Assembly: GCF_001426885.1 (NCBI RefSeq)
Contig: NZ_LMFP01000003.1
Span: 441,306-505,305 of the forward strand
DNA: 64,000 nt
Reading direction: 5' to 3'
From: Pelomonas sp. Root1444
GTDB taxonomy: Bacteria > Pseudomonadota > Gammaproteobacteria > Burkholderiales > Burkholderiaceae_C
The translations under genes and the position numbers were made by a program. The notes beneath the pieces are model-generated. The model did no database searches, was not told where the DNA came from, and worked only from the letters and a program-made list of their open reading frames with translations. Positions 8,951-17,574 of the stretch are shown in pieces; the stretch's first letter is position 1, and every line of letters begins with the position of its first letter.

Positions 8951-10537
8951 TTGACCGTCCGCGCCACTCGTCATCTCCATCCTCCCGGCCTGCATCGCCG
9001 CGCGCTGCTGCTCGGCCTGCTGGCCGGCGGCTGCACACCCGACGCGCCGGCGCTGCAAGGCGGCTGGGTCGGCACCCATCCTGAGCGCGGCCACCGCCTG
9101 CGCAATGAGGTGCCCAAGGCCGAGGGGCCGCTGCGCAAGACCGGCGTGCTCATCGTCGGCGCCGGCATCGCCGGGCTGGCCTGCGCCCGCGCGCTGGCGC
9201 GGCAAGGGGTGGCCGACTTCGCGCTGCTGGACCTGGAAGACCAGGCCGGCGGCAACAGCCGCGCGCACCACCTGGGCGGCACGCCCTGCCCGCTCGGCGC
9301 GCACTATCTGCCGCTGCCCGGCCCGGATGCCCGCGAAGTGCAGCAGTTGCTGGCCGAGCTGGGCCTTTCGCGCCAGGTGCTGGGCCGCACCGAGTGGGAC
9401 GAACGCCACCTGTGCCACAGCCCGCAGGAGCGCCTGTTCATCGACGGGGCCTGGCACGAAGGCCTGTTGCCGCCCGCCGAGGACGCGTCCACCCGCGAGC
9501 AGTACCGCCGCTTCGCCGCGGCCGTCTCCCAGGCCCAGCGCGACGCAGGCTTTGCGATGCCGACCCGCCGCGCGCGCTGGACCGCGGCGCACGCCGGGCT
9601 CGATGCCCAGACCTTCGCCACCTGGCTGGACCGCCAAGGCCTGACGGACGCAAGGCTGCGCTGGTACCTCGACTACTGCTGCCGCGACGATTTCGGCGCC
9701 AACGTGGCCGGCGTCTCGGCCTGGGCCGGCCTGCACTACTTCGCGAGCCGCCACGGCTTCCACGCACCGGGCGACGACACCGCCGAGCGCGAGCCCGTGC
9801 TGACCTGGCCGGAGGGCAACGGCTGGCTGTCCGCCCGGCTGGCCGAACCGCTGCGGGAGCGCCTGCACCTGGGCCGCAGCGTGCTGCGCGTGACCGAGCA
9901 GAAGCACGGCGTCGAGCTGCTGGCCTGGAACGAGGCGGCCGGCGCGCCCGAGCGCTGGCAGGCCCGCGCCGTCGTCATGGCCACGCCCCTCTTCATCGCG
10001 AATCGCCTGCTCGCTGCGCCGCCCGACGCGTTGCGCGACGCCGCCGGACAGTTGAGTTATTCCCCCTGGCTGACCGCCAACCTGCTGCTGCGCGAGCCCT
10101 TGTTGATCCGCCCCGGCGCGCCGCCGGCCTGGGACAACGTGCGCTACGGCACGGGCGCGCTGGGCTACGTGGACGCGCGCCACCAGTCGCTGGACCCGCT
10201 GCCCCGGCCGCCGCTGCTGACGGCCTACTTCGCGCTGCCGGCGACCCAGCGGGGCGAGCTGCTGCGCCAACCTTGGCAGCACTGGGCACGCTGGGTCACC
10301 GGCGAGATGGCCCAGACGCACCCGGACCTGCCGGGCAAGCTGGAACGCATCGACCTGTGCCGCTTCGGCCATGCGATGAGCATCCCGACGCCGGGCCTGC
10401 GCGGCTCGGCGGCGCTGGCCGCGCTGAACGAGGCGCGCGGCCGCGTCGTCTTCGCGCACGCGGACCTGGCGGGGTATTCGGTGTTCGAGGAGGCCTACAC
10501 GGCCGGCGTGGAAGCCGCGGCGCGGATCAGGCTTTGA
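8951..10537 (+). CDS. FAD-dependent amine-oxidase-like lipoprotein
   Basis: The 528-residue protein begins with a short positively charged stretch and a hydrophobic segment ending LLAGGC, a lipobox with the lipid-modified Cys near residue 28. Then comes a dinucleotide-binding fold [19 protein letters not shown], with [14 protein letters not shown] downstream, the arrangement of flavin monoamine/polyamine oxidases and protoporphyrinogen oxidase relatives. The C-terminus has [21 protein letters not shown], a typical second FAD-contact motif. Periplasmic amine or polyamine oxidation is inferred only from the fold and the SpeE/SpeD neighbours. The start is TTG; no ATG precedes the signal. The 3' end overlaps speD by 43 bases. 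Confidence 0.78.
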   Translation: MTVRATRHLHPPGLHRRALLLGLLAGGCTPDAPALQGGWVGTHPERGHRLRNEVPKAEGPLRKTGVLIVGAGIAGLACARALARQGVADFALLDLEDQAGGNSRAHHLGGTPCPLGAHYLPLPGPDAREVQQLLAELGLSRQVLGRTEWDERHLCHSPQERLFIDGAWHEGLLPPAEDASTREQYRRFAAAVSQAQRDAGFAMPTRRARWTAAHAGLDAQTFATWLDRQGLTDARLRWYLDYCCRDDFGANVAGVSAWAGLHYFASRHGFHAPGDDTAEREPVLTWPEGNGWLSARLAEPLRERLHLGRSVLRVTEQKHGVELLAWNEAAGAPERWQARAVVMATPLFIANRLLAAPPDALRDAAGQLSYSPWLTANLLLREPLLIRPGAPPAWDNVRYGTGALGYVDARHQSLDPLPRPPLLTAYFALPATQRGELLRQPWQHWARWVTGEMAQTHPDLPGKLERIDLCRFGHAMSIPTPGLRGSAALAALNEARGRVVFAHADLAGYSVFEEAYTAGVEAAARIRL

Positions 10538-10881
10538 CGGCTGACCGAGACCGGCGCGAAGGCGTCGATCAGCGCGCGCATCAGTGCCTCGGCCTTGGCG
10601 CTGTTGTCCGCGCCGTAGTTGCAGACATAGACATCCAGCGTCACGCCGCCCAGCTCGGGCCAGGTGTGGATGGCCAGGTGGGATTCGGCCAGCAGCACGA
10701 CGCCGGTGATGCCGCTCTGCGCGTCGGCGGGCGCGAAGCGGTGGAAGAGTTCCGCGACGCCGGTGAGGCCCGCCTGCGCGACGGCCTCGCGGCACAGCAC
10801 CGCCAGCGCCTCGCCGTCGCGCATCACGGCCAGCGCCGGGTCGACGCCGCGCAGGTCCGCCGTCAGGTGCAGGCCCTTCAT
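10495..10881 (-). CDS. speD: S-adenosylmethionine decarboxylase proenzyme SpeD
   Basis: SpeD makes decarboxylated S-adenosylmethionine, the aminopropyl donor for spermidine synthesis. The 128-residue proenzyme has the self-cleavage motif [12 protein letters not shown] at residues 66-76; Ser67 would become the pyruvoyl group. Histidines 68 and 72 and Cys87 ([10 protein letters not shown]) match the short bacterial SpeD class. It is convergent with the flavoprotein gene and their 3' ends overlap by 43 bases. Upstream on its own strand is moaD, 55 bases away. The last ~15 residues ([12 protein letters not shown]) are encoded in the overlap and are less family-like. Confidence 0.93.
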   Translation of the reverse strand: MKGLHLTADLRGVDPALAVMRDGEALAVLCREAVAQAGLTGVAELFHRFAPADAQSGITGVVLLAESHLAIHTWPELGGVTLDVYVCNYGADNSAKAEALMRALIDAFAPVSVSRQSLIRAAASTPAV

Positions 10882-10936
10882 GCGCCGCCGCGCCGCCCCA
10901 GCGCGGGTGAGCCACAGCGAGCGTGGGGGCCCGAGT

Positions 10937-11194
10937 TCATCCGCCGGTGACGGGAGGGAAGAAGGCGAGCTCGTCGCCGTCCGACAGCAGCGCGGATTCG
11001 GTGCACATCTTCTGGTTCAGCGCCGAACGCACCGCGCGGCCCGGTGCCAGCGCCTCGGCATGCACGCCACCGCGCGCCTGCAAGGCCATGCGTGCCGCGG
11101 CGACGGTGCTGCCTTGCGGCAGCTCGAGCGCCTCGCCCTCGCCCAGCTTTTCGCGCAGCGACGCGAAGAAGCGCAGCTTCACGGTGACCGTCAT
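10937..11194 (-). CDS. moaD: Molybdopterin synthase sulfur-carrier subunit MoaD
   Basis: MoaD is the ubiquitin-like small subunit that carries thiocarboxylate sulfur to MoaE. The 85-residue protein has the beta-grasp pattern ([43 protein letters not shown]) and ends in the required Gly-Gly. The ATG overlaps the moeA stop as ATGA, fixing the start. It lies 55 bases upstream of speD on the same strand. Confidence 0.95.
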   Translation of the reverse strand: MTVTVKLRFFASLREKLGEGEALELPQGSTVAAARMALQARGGVHAEALAPGRAVRSALNQKMCTESALLSDGDELAFFPPVTGG

Positions 11195-12396
11195 GCCAGC
11201 AACTCCGCGAATGGGATGAAGCGCACCGCATCGCCGATCTTGATCGCTTGGCCGGCCGGGTTGTCGAGCAGGCCGTCGGCCCAGAAGGCCGAGGTGAGCA
11301 CGCCGCTGCTCTGGTTGGAGAACATCGCCAGGCCGCCGGCCTCGTCCAGCCGCACGCGCAGGAACTCGCGGCGCTTGTCGGGCTTGGGCCAGTCGAAGCC
11401 TGCCGCCAGCCGGTAGCCGCGCGGCGCCAGCCGCGTAGCACCCTGCAGCTTGAGCAGCGCCGGCCGCACGAGGACCAGGAAGGTCACGAGGCTGGACACC
11501 GGGTTGCCGGGCAGGCCGACGAAGTGCGCGTCCCGGACACGACCGTAGGCGAACGGCTTGCCCGGCTTGATCGCGATGGCCCACAGGTCCAGCCGGCCCT
11601 CGGCCTGCACGGCGGGGCGCAGGTGGTCCTCCTCGCCGACCGAGACGCCGCCCGAGGTCAGGATGACGTCGGCACGCGACGCGGCCTCGCGCAGCGCGGC
11701 TCGGGTCGCGTCGAGCTGGTCCGGCACGATGCCCAGGTCGACGACCTCGCAGCCCAGGCCCTCGACCAAGGCGCGCAGCGTGAAGCGGTTGGAGTTGTAG
11801 ATGGCGCCGGGCGGCAGCGGCTCGCCGGGCATGACCAGCTCGTCGCCGGTCGAGAACAGCGCCACGCGCGGACGGCGCGTCACGGTCAACTGCGCGGCGC
11901 CGGCCGTGGCCGCTAGGCCCAGCGACACGGCGTCCAGCCGCGTGCCGGCTGGCAGCACGACCGAGCCGGTGCGCACGTCCTCGCCGCGGCGGCGCACATG
12001 CTGGCCGGGCTGGATGGGCTGAGTCACGCGCAACCGGCCGTCGACCAACTCGGTGATCTCCTGCATGACGACGGTGTCGGCGCCTTGCGGCACCTGCGCG
12101 CCGGTGAAGATGCGCGCCGCCTCGCCCGGCGGCAACGGCGCGGGCACGCTGCCGGCGGGGATGCGCTGCGTCACCGGCAGCAACGCACCGGCGTCCGCCG
12201 CACGCAGCGCGTAGCCGTCCATCGCCGAGTTGTCCTCGGGCGGCACATCCACCGGCGAGACCAGGTCCGCCGCCAGCACGCGGCCGCGCGCGTCGGCGGT
12301 GGCCAGCGTCTCGGTGCCAACCAGCGGTTCGATCTGCGCCAGCAGCGTGGCCAGCGCGTCGTCGAGGGGGATCAGCGGTTTTCTGGGTTCAGACAT
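11191..12396 (-). CDS. moeA: Molybdopterin molybdenumtransferase MoeA
   Basis: MoeA inserts molybdate into adenylylated molybdopterin to give molybdenum cofactor. The 401-residue protein has the family landmarks in order: NSAMDGYAL near residue 60, RIFTGAQVPQGADTVVMQE near 97, the MogA-like core with TSGGVSVGEED near 245, KPGKPFAYG near 280, GLPGNPVSS near 300, and the C-terminal beta domain. The start MSEPRKPLIPLDDAL (ATG at 12396) is chosen; it overlaps the thrC stop by 8 bases. Molybdenum genes following a threonine operon implies read-through transcription from alaA-hom-thrC. Confidence 0.95.
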   Translation of the reverse strand: MSEPRKPLIPLDDALATLLAQIEPLVGTETLATADARGRVLAADLVSPVDVPPEDNSAMDGYALRAADAGALLPVTQRIPAGSVPAPLPPGEAARIFTGAQVPQGADTVVMQEITELVDGRLRVTQPIQPGQHVRRRGEDVRTGSVVLPAGTRLDAVSLGLAATAGAAQLTVTRRPRVALFSTGDELVMPGEPLPPGAIYNSNRFTLRALVEGLGCEVVDLGIVPDQLDATRAALREAASRADVILTSGGVSVGEEDHLRPAVQAEGRLDLWAIAIKPGKPFAYGRVRDAHFVGLPGNPVSSLVTFLVLVRPALLKLQGATRLAPRGYRLAAGFDWPKPDKRREFLRVRLDEAGGLAMFSNQSSGVLTSAFWADGLLDNPAGQAIKIGDAVRFIPFAELLA

Positions 12397-13780
12397 GGGC
12401 CGCAATGTAGGCCTTCACCTGGTCGACATCGACCGGCATGACCTTCACGCGCTTCGGTCTGTCCTCGATGCCTTCCAGCCCGGCCGGCCGCGGCGGCTCG
12501 ATGCCCAGCGCCTCGTGGATGGTGGCCGCGAACTTGGCCGGCAGTGCCGTCTCCAGCACCAGCATGGTCACGGCGGGGTCGCGCTGCTCCAGCGCCACCT
12601 TCAGGCCGTCGGCGGTGTGCGGGTCGATGACGATGCCGTGCTCGGCATGGCAGCGGCGGATGGTGGCGATGCGGTCGGCATGCGTGCTGCGGCCGGAGCT
12701 GAAGCCGAAGCTGGCGATCTCGGCATGCTCGCCGGCCGTCAGCGCGAACTGGCTGCCGCTGAAGTGCTGCTTGACGCGAGCGCCGTCGCGGCCCAGCAGG
12801 TCGAACACGAAGCGCTCGAAGTTGCTGGCCTTGGAGATGTCCATGGACGGGCTGGACGTCTCGTGCGTGTCGGCGCTGCCGCGCACGCGGTAGGTGCCGG
12901 TGCGGAAGAACTCGTCGAGCACGTCGTTCTCGTTGGTCGCGACAACCAGCTTGGCGATCGGCAGGCCCATCTGGCGCGCGACATGGCCGGCGCAGACGTT
13001 GCCGAAGTTGCCTGACGGCACCGTGAAGCTGACCTTCTCGGCGTTGGTCTTGGTCGCCTGGAAGTAGCCGGCGAAGTAGTAGACAACCTGCGCCAGCAGC
13101 CGCGCCCAGTTGATGGAGTTGACCGTGCCGATGCGGTGCGCGCGCTTGAAAGCCAGGTCGTTGGACACGGCCTTGACGATGTCCTGCGCGTCGTCGAACA
13201 CGCCTTCGATGGCGATGTTGTGGATGTTGGCGTCCTGCAGGCTGAACATCTGCGCCTGCTGGAAGGGGCTCATGCGGCCGGCGGGGCTGAGCATGAAGAC
13301 GTTGACGCCCTTCTTGCCGCGCATCGCGTACTCGGCGGCGCTGCCGGTGTCGCCCGAGGTCGCGCCGAGGATGTTCAGCGTCTCGCCACGGCGGCCGAGT
13401 TCGTACTCGAACAGCGCGCCGAGCAGTTGCATGGCCATGTCCTTGAAGGCCAGCGTCGGGCCGTTGGACAGGCCTTGCAGGGCGATGTGGTCGCCCAGCC
13501 AGGTCAGCGGCGTGATCTGCTCGGTGCCGAAGACCTCGGCCGTGTAGACCTTGCGCGTGATGGCGTGCAAGTCGTCGGCCGGGATGTCGTCGATGTAGAG
13601 CGACAGGATCTCGAAAGCCAGGTCTGCATAGGCCAGGCCGCGCCAGCGCGTCAGCGTTGCCGCATCAACGCGCGGGTAGGTCTTGGGCAGGTAGAGGCCG
13701 CCGTCCGGCGCCAGGCCTTCAAGCAGGATGTCGGAGAAGCTGCGCTCGGTCTGGTCGCCACGGGTGCTGATGTACTTCAT
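12389..13780 (-). CDS. thrC: Threonine synthase
   Basis: ThrC is a cytoplasmic PLP enzyme converting O-phosphohomoserine to threonine, the last step of the pathway begun by Hom just upstream. The 463-residue length fits the long (E. coli/fungal) type. Visible landmarks are MKYISTRG at the N-terminus, the PLP lysine in GPTLAFKDMAMQ near residue 110, GATSGDTGSAAEYA near 145, and SGNFGNVCAG near 255. It starts 13 bases after the hom stop, so it is an operon gene. Confidence 0.97.
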   Translation of the reverse strand: MKYISTRGDQTERSFSDILLEGLAPDGGLYLPKTYPRVDAATLTRWRGLAYADLAFEILSLYIDDIPADDLHAITRKVYTAEVFGTEQITPLTWLGDHIALQGLSNGPTLAFKDMAMQLLGALFEYELGRRGETLNILGATSGDTGSAAEYAMRGKKGVNVFMLSPAGRMSPFQQAQMFSLQDANIHNIAIEGVFDDAQDIVKAVSNDLAFKRAHRIGTVNSINWARLLAQVVYYFAGYFQATKTNAEKVSFTVPSGNFGNVCAGHVARQMGLPIAKLVVATNENDVLDEFFRTGTYRVRGSADTHETSSPSMDISKASNFERFVFDLLGRDGARVKQHFSGSQFALTAGEHAEIASFGFSSGRSTHADRIATIRRCHAEHGIVIDPHTADGLKVALEQRDPAVTMLVLETALPAKFAATIHEALGIEPPRPAGLEGIEDRPKRVKVMPVDVDQVKAYIAAHV

Positions 13781-13793
13781 GTCAGGCTCCGGC

Positions 13794-15113
13794 TCAGGCC
13801 AGTTCTTCCTTGCGGATGCGCACGATGGGCGCGAGCACCGTCGGCAAGCCTTGCATCTTGGCCAGCGCCTCGTTCATGCGGCCTTCGGCGGTGTCGTGCG
13901 TCAGGATGATGAGGTCGGTCTGGCGCTCGCCCTCCGCGGACTCGCGCTGGAGCACGGCGTCGATGGAGATGTCGTGCTCGGCCAGGATGGTCGTGATGCG
14001 CGACAGCACACCGGCCTGGTCGGCCACGACGAGGCGCAGGTAGAAGGCAGTGTGCACGTCGGCCATCGGCAGCACCGGCGTGTCGCTCATCGCGTCGGGC
14101 TGGAAGGCCAGGTGCGGCACGCGGTGATCGGGGTCGGCGGTGGCCAGGCGAGTCACGTCCACCAGGTCGGCCACGACGGCCGACGCGGTCGGCTCGGCGC
14201 CGGCGCCCTTGCCGTAGTACAGCGTCGTGCCGACGGCATCGGCCTGCACGACGACGGCGTTCATCGCGCCTTCCACGTTGGCGATGAGGCGGCTCGACGG
14301 GATCAGCGTCGGGTGCACGCGCAGCTCGAAGCCGTTCTCACGGCGGCGCGTGATGCCCAGCAGCTTGATGCGGTAGCCGAGCTGCTCGGCATACTTGATG
14401 TCGGTGGCCTGCAGGCTGCTGATGCCCTCGACGTGGGCCTTGTCGAACTGCACCGGCACGCCGAAAGCGATGGCGCTCATCAGGGTCAGCTTGTGGGCCG
14501 CGTCCACGCCTTCGATGTCGAAGGTGGGGTCGCTCTCGGCATAGCCCAGGCGCTGGGCCTCCTTCAGCACGGTGACGAAGTCCAGCCCCTTGCCGCGCAT
14601 CTCCGACAGGATGAAGTTGGTGGTGCCGTTGATGATGCCGGCGATCCACTCGATGCGATTGGCCGTCAGACCTTCGCGCAGCGCCTTGATGATGGGGATG
14701 CCCCCAGCCACGGCCGCTTCGAAGGCGACGACGACGCCCTTCTCGCGCGCGGCCTCGAAGATCTCCGTGCCGTGCAGCGCCAGCAGCGCCTTGTTGGCGG
14801 TGACGACATGCTTGCCGTTGGCGATGGCCCGCAGCACCAGCGTGCGCGCCGGCTCGATGCCGCCGATCAGCTCGACGACGATGTCGATGGCCGGGTCGTC
14901 GACCAGTTGCTGCGGGTCACCGACGCAGGGCACGGCGTCTCCGACCTGGGCCTGGTAGGCCTTGGCGCGTTCGGCATTGCGGGCCGCCACCATCGCGATC
15001 TCGATGCCCCGCCCGGCGCGGCCGCGAATCTCGGCCTGGTTGCGCTGCAAGACGTGGAAGGTGCCGGCACCGACGGTGCCGAGGCCGATGAGGCCGACTT
15101 GGATCGCTTTCAT
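13794..15113 (-). CDS. hom: Homoserine dehydrogenase
   Basis: Hom reduces aspartate semialdehyde to homoserine. The 439-residue protein has an NAD(P) fold (VGLIGLGTVGAGTFHVL), the substrate-binding region GIINGTTNFILSEM near residue 175, and a C-terminal ACT domain (from about residue 355, FYLRLVVADQAGVLSRI) that usually gives threonine feedback control. The start MKAIQVGLIG at 15113 is preferred over an ORF extension ten codons upstream. It lies 26 bases from alaA and 13 from thrC. Confidence 0.97.
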   Translation of the reverse strand: MKAIQVGLIGLGTVGAGTFHVLQRNQAEIRGRAGRGIEIAMVAARNAERAKAYQAQVGDAVPCVGDPQQLVDDPAIDIVVELIGGIEPARTLVLRAIANGKHVVTANKALLALHGTEIFEAAREKGVVVAFEAAVAGGIPIIKALREGLTANRIEWIAGIINGTTNFILSEMRGKGLDFVTVLKEAQRLGYAESDPTFDIEGVDAAHKLTLMSAIAFGVPVQFDKAHVEGISSLQATDIKYAEQLGYRIKLLGITRRRENGFELRVHPTLIPSSRLIANVEGAMNAVVVQADAVGTTLYYGKGAGAEPTASAVVADLVDVTRLATADPDHRVPHLAFQPDAMSDTPVLPMADVHTAFYLRLVVADQAGVLSRITTILAEHDISIDAVLQRESAEGERQTDLIILTHDTAEGRMNEALAKMQGLPTVLAPIVRIRKEELA

Positions 15114-15139
15114 TGCAGGGCTCTCAGGACAACGGGAAA

Positions 15140-16366
15140 TCAAGAGGAATGGCGACGGCGATAGCCGGCCAGGAAACGGTCGATGCGGCCGACAGCCTCG
15201 CGCAGGTCATCCACGTTCGGCAGGAAGACGAGGCGGAAGTGGTCGTGCGCGGGCCAGTTGAAACCGGTGCCCTGGACGATCAGCACCTTCTCCTCCGCCA
15301 GCAGCTCGTAGGCGAACTGCTGGTCGTCGGCGATCGGGTAGATCTTGGGGTCCAGGCGCGGGAACATGTATAGCGCGGCCTTGGGCTTGACCACGCTGAC
15401 GCCGGGGATCTGCGTCAGCAGTTCGTACGCCAGGTCGCGCTGGTGGCACAGGCGCCCGGTCGGCGCGACGAGATCCTTGATGCTCTGGTACCCGCCCAGC
15501 GCCGTCTGTATCGCCAATTGACCCGGCGTGTTGGAGCACAGCCGCAGCGAGGCCAGCATGTTCAGGCCCTCGATGTAATCGCGGGCATGGCGCTTCTCGC
15601 CGCTGACCACCATCCAGCCCGCGCGGTAGCCACAGGCACGGTAGTTCTTGGACAGGCCGTTGAAGGTGATGAACAGCACGTCGTCGGCGAGCGACGCCAT
15701 GCTGGTGTGCGTCACGCCGTCGTACAGCGTCTTGTCGTAGATCTCGTCGGCGAAGACGACCAGCTGGTGGCGGCGGGCCAGCTCGATGATGCCCAGCAGC
15801 AGGTCGGTCGGGTACAGCGCGCCGGTCGGGTTGTTGGGGTTGCAGACCATGATGCCGCGGGTGCGCGGGCTGATCTTGGCCTCGATGTCGGCCAGGTCGG
15901 GCAGCCAGCCGGCGCCTTCGTCGCACAGGTAATGCACCGGGCGGCCGCCGGACAGGCCGACGACGGCCGTGTAGAGCGGGAAGTCCGGTGCCGGGATCAG
16001 GATCTCGTCACCGTCGTTGACCAGCGCGTTGATCGCCATCTGGATCAGCTCGGACGCGCCGTTGCCGAGATAGACGTCGTCCACCGTCACGCCCTTGACG
16101 CCCTTCTCCTGCGTGTAGTGCACGACCGCCTTGCGCGGCGCGAACAGCCCCTTGCTGTCGGTGTAGCCGCCGGCATCGCCCAGGTTGCGGATCATGTCCT
16201 GCACGATCTCGTCCGGCGGTGTCAGGCCGAACACCGCCGTGTTGCCGATGTTCAGCTTGATGATCTTGTGGCCCTCTTCCTCCATCTGGCGCGCCTTGTC
16301 CAGCACGGGGCCGCGGATGTCATAGCTGACGCTGGCGAGCTTGCTGGACTTGGCGATGGGCTTCAA
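15140..16366 (-). CDS. alaA: Alanine-synthesising aminotransferase AlaA
   Basis: AlaA is a fold-I PLP aminotransferase making alanine from pyruvate and glutamate. From KPIAKSSKLASVSYDIRGPVLDKA onward it is closely similar to E. coli AlaA, with NPNNPTGALYP near residue 180, FADEIYDKTLYDG near 210 and the PLP-lysine motif FNGLSKNYRACGYRAGW near 240. Both possible starts are TTG. The one at 16366 (LKPIAKSS) has GGAG about 7 bases upstream and matches the family start, so it is preferred over TTG 16399. It heads alaA-hom-thrC, a common betaproteobacterial order. Confidence 0.93.
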   Translation of the reverse strand: MKPIAKSSKLASVSYDIRGPVLDKARQMEEEGHKIIKLNIGNTAVFGLTPPDEIVQDMIRNLGDAGGYTDSKGLFAPRKAVVHYTQEKGVKGVTVDDVYLGNGASELIQMAINALVNDGDEILIPAPDFPLYTAVVGLSGGRPVHYLCDEGAGWLPDLADIEAKISPRTRGIMVCNPNNPTGALYPTDLLLGIIELARRHQLVVFADEIYDKTLYDGVTHTSMASLADDVLFITFNGLSKNYRACGYRAGWMVVSGEKRHARDYIEGLNMLASLRLCSNTPGQLAIQTALGGYQSIKDLVAPTGRLCHQRDLAYELLTQIPGVSVVKPKAALYMFPRLDPKIYPIADDQQFAYELLAEEKVLIVQGTGFNWPAHDHFRLVFLPNVDDLREAVGRIDRFLAGYRRRHSS

Positions 16367-16499
16367 AAGGGGCTCCGGCGCAGCGCTGCTGCAGTGCAAA
16401 AAAGTCGGGCGAAAGGGGGACCTTGGAGTTTAAGCAAGGGGCGGGCACACGGCCTGCCGATCTGCGCGACACTCGCGGCCGCCTTTTGACTGAATCCCG

Positions 16500-16874
16500 A
16501 TGAAGTTCCAGCTCGACGAGCCGCAAGGCGGCAACAGCATCTCCCGCCATGACGCCCGGGGCGTCTGGGTCAATGGCCAGCCGCACACGGCCAGCGTGCT
16601 CGTGCCGTGGAAGGGCGAGGTCGTCGCCTGGCCGCCTTCGCGCTTCGAGGAACTTCAACCCGCGCATTTCGAAGCAATCAAGGCCCTGAACCCCGAACTG
16701 GTCGTCTTCGGCAGCGGCGCGCGACTGCGTTTCCCGAGCCCGGCCTTGTGGCGCGGGCTGGTCGAGGCGCGCATCGGTTTCGAGGTGATGGACCTCGCCG
16801 CAGCCTGCCGCACCTACAACGTACTGGCCAGCGAAGGTCGAAATGTGCTCGCGGCACTGCTGATCGAGGGATGA
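16500..16874 (+). CDS. Mth938/DUF498-domain protein
   Basis: The 124-residue protein belongs to the small Mth938-like fold family (DUF498; mitochondrial relative NDUFAF3). It has the typical SISRHDARGVWVNGQPHTASVLVPW opening, PELVVFGSGARLRFPSPALW in the middle and GFEVMDLAAACRTYNVLASEGRNVLAALL at the end. The biochemical role in bacteria is unknown; relatives assist respiratory complex assembly in mitochondria. It diverges from alaA. A GC hairpin (GGCC-GGAA-GGCC, near 16881-16892) follows the stop but lacks a T run. Confidence 0.88.
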   Translation: MKFQLDEPQGGNSISRHDARGVWVNGQPHTASVLVPWKGEVVAWPPSRFEELQPAHFEAIKALNPELVVFGSGARLRFPSPALWRGLVEARIGFEVMDLAAACRTYNVLASEGRNVLAALLIEG

Positions 16875-16904
16875 CCTTGCGGCCGGAAGGCCGGGGCGAG
16901 GCCT

Positions 16905-16910
16905 TATAAT
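16905..16910 (+). promoter_or_regulatory. -10 box TATAAT upstream of the peroxiredoxin gene
   Basis: A perfect TATAAT stands out in otherwise GC-rich sequence, 91 bases before the peroxiredoxin start. No well-spaced -35 was found; TTGCGG at 16877 is 22 bases away. Transcription from about 16917 would give a leader of some 84 bases. That leader contains the palindrome GCGGGCGCCCGC (16927-16938) and a CTCACG/CGTGAG stem (16957-16980). Confidence 0.55.
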
Positions 16911-17000
16911 TGCGGGCTATTGCCTGCGGGCGCCCGCGTGAAATGCTGCACAGCGCTCACGAACCGGGGACCCCGTGAGCCCAACTTGCCGCACCCCCCA

Positions 17001-17480
17001 ATGACGCCTGCGCTCAACAAACCCCTGCCGGAAATTGAGGCTCAAGCCACCGGCGGCGTGAAGTTCACCGGCAACGCCTTCCTGGGCAAGTCGGTCGTGC
17101 TGTATTTCTACCCGAAAGACAACACGCCCGGTTGTACCACCGAGGCAATGCAATTCCGCGATCGCCACAAGGACTTCGTGAAAGCCGGTGCCGTCGTGTT
17201 CGGCGTCTCGCGCGACAACATGGCTTCGCACGACAAGTTCAAGCAGGCGCTGGAACTGCCCTTCGAGCTGATCGCCGACACCGAAGAAAAGCTCTGCCAC
17301 ATGTTCGGCGTCGTCAAGAACAAGATCATGTACGGCAAGAAGGTCAAGGGCATCGAGCGCTCGACCTTCCTGATCGCCCCGAACGGCATCCTGGTCGGCG
17401 AGTGGCGCGGCATCAAGGTCGCCGGCCACGTCGACGAAGTGCTGAAGGCCGTCAAGGGCCTGAAGAAGGAAGCCGCCTGA
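17001..17480 (+). CDS. bcp: Peroxiredoxin, BCP/PrxQ family
   Basis: This thioredoxin-fold peroxidase reduces hydrogen peroxide and organic peroxides in the cytoplasm. The 159-residue protein has YFYPKDNTPGCTTEAMQFRD near residue 40, with the peroxidatic Cys in PGCTTE. E. coli BCP has a second Cys five residues later; here that position is Met, so recycling must use another Cys (C98 region, EEKLCHMFG) or an external thiol. The ATG at 17001 follows a structured leader and gives the normal family length. The gene is monocistronic, with a terminator-bearing intergenic region downstream. Confidence 0.93.
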   Translation: MTPALNKPLPEIEAQATGGVKFTGNAFLGKSVVLYFYPKDNTPGCTTEAMQFRDRHKDFVKAGAVVFGVSRDNMASHDKFKQALELPFELIADTEEKLCHMFGVVKNKIMYGKKVKGIERSTFLIAPNGILVGEWRGIKVAGHVDEVLKAVKGLKKEAA

Positions 17481-17530
17481 GCTGCTGAACACGCGTTGTT
17501 CTCCGACATCGCGGGGCTCCGCGGCATGTG

Positions 17531-17536
17531 CATAAT
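17531..17536 (+). promoter_or_regulatory. Candidate -10 (CATAAT) within an inverted repeat
   Basis: CATAAT stands in a GC-rich gap and is flanked by GGCATG (17523-17528) and CATGCC (17542-17547), an inverted repeat that would overlap RNA polymerase and could be an operator. No convincing -35 was seen. Transcription from about 17543 would meet a strong terminator at 17575-17604, making either a ~60-base RNA or a terminated leader for the PhoH gene. Confidence 0.4.
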
Positions 17537-17574
17537 CAGCCCATGCCCCGGGTCGAAACCTTGTCTCAGACTTC

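Noticed and set aside
16875-16895. Terminator after the Mth938-type gene
   Set aside because: The GGCC-GGAA-GGCC stem is short and not followed by T residues.
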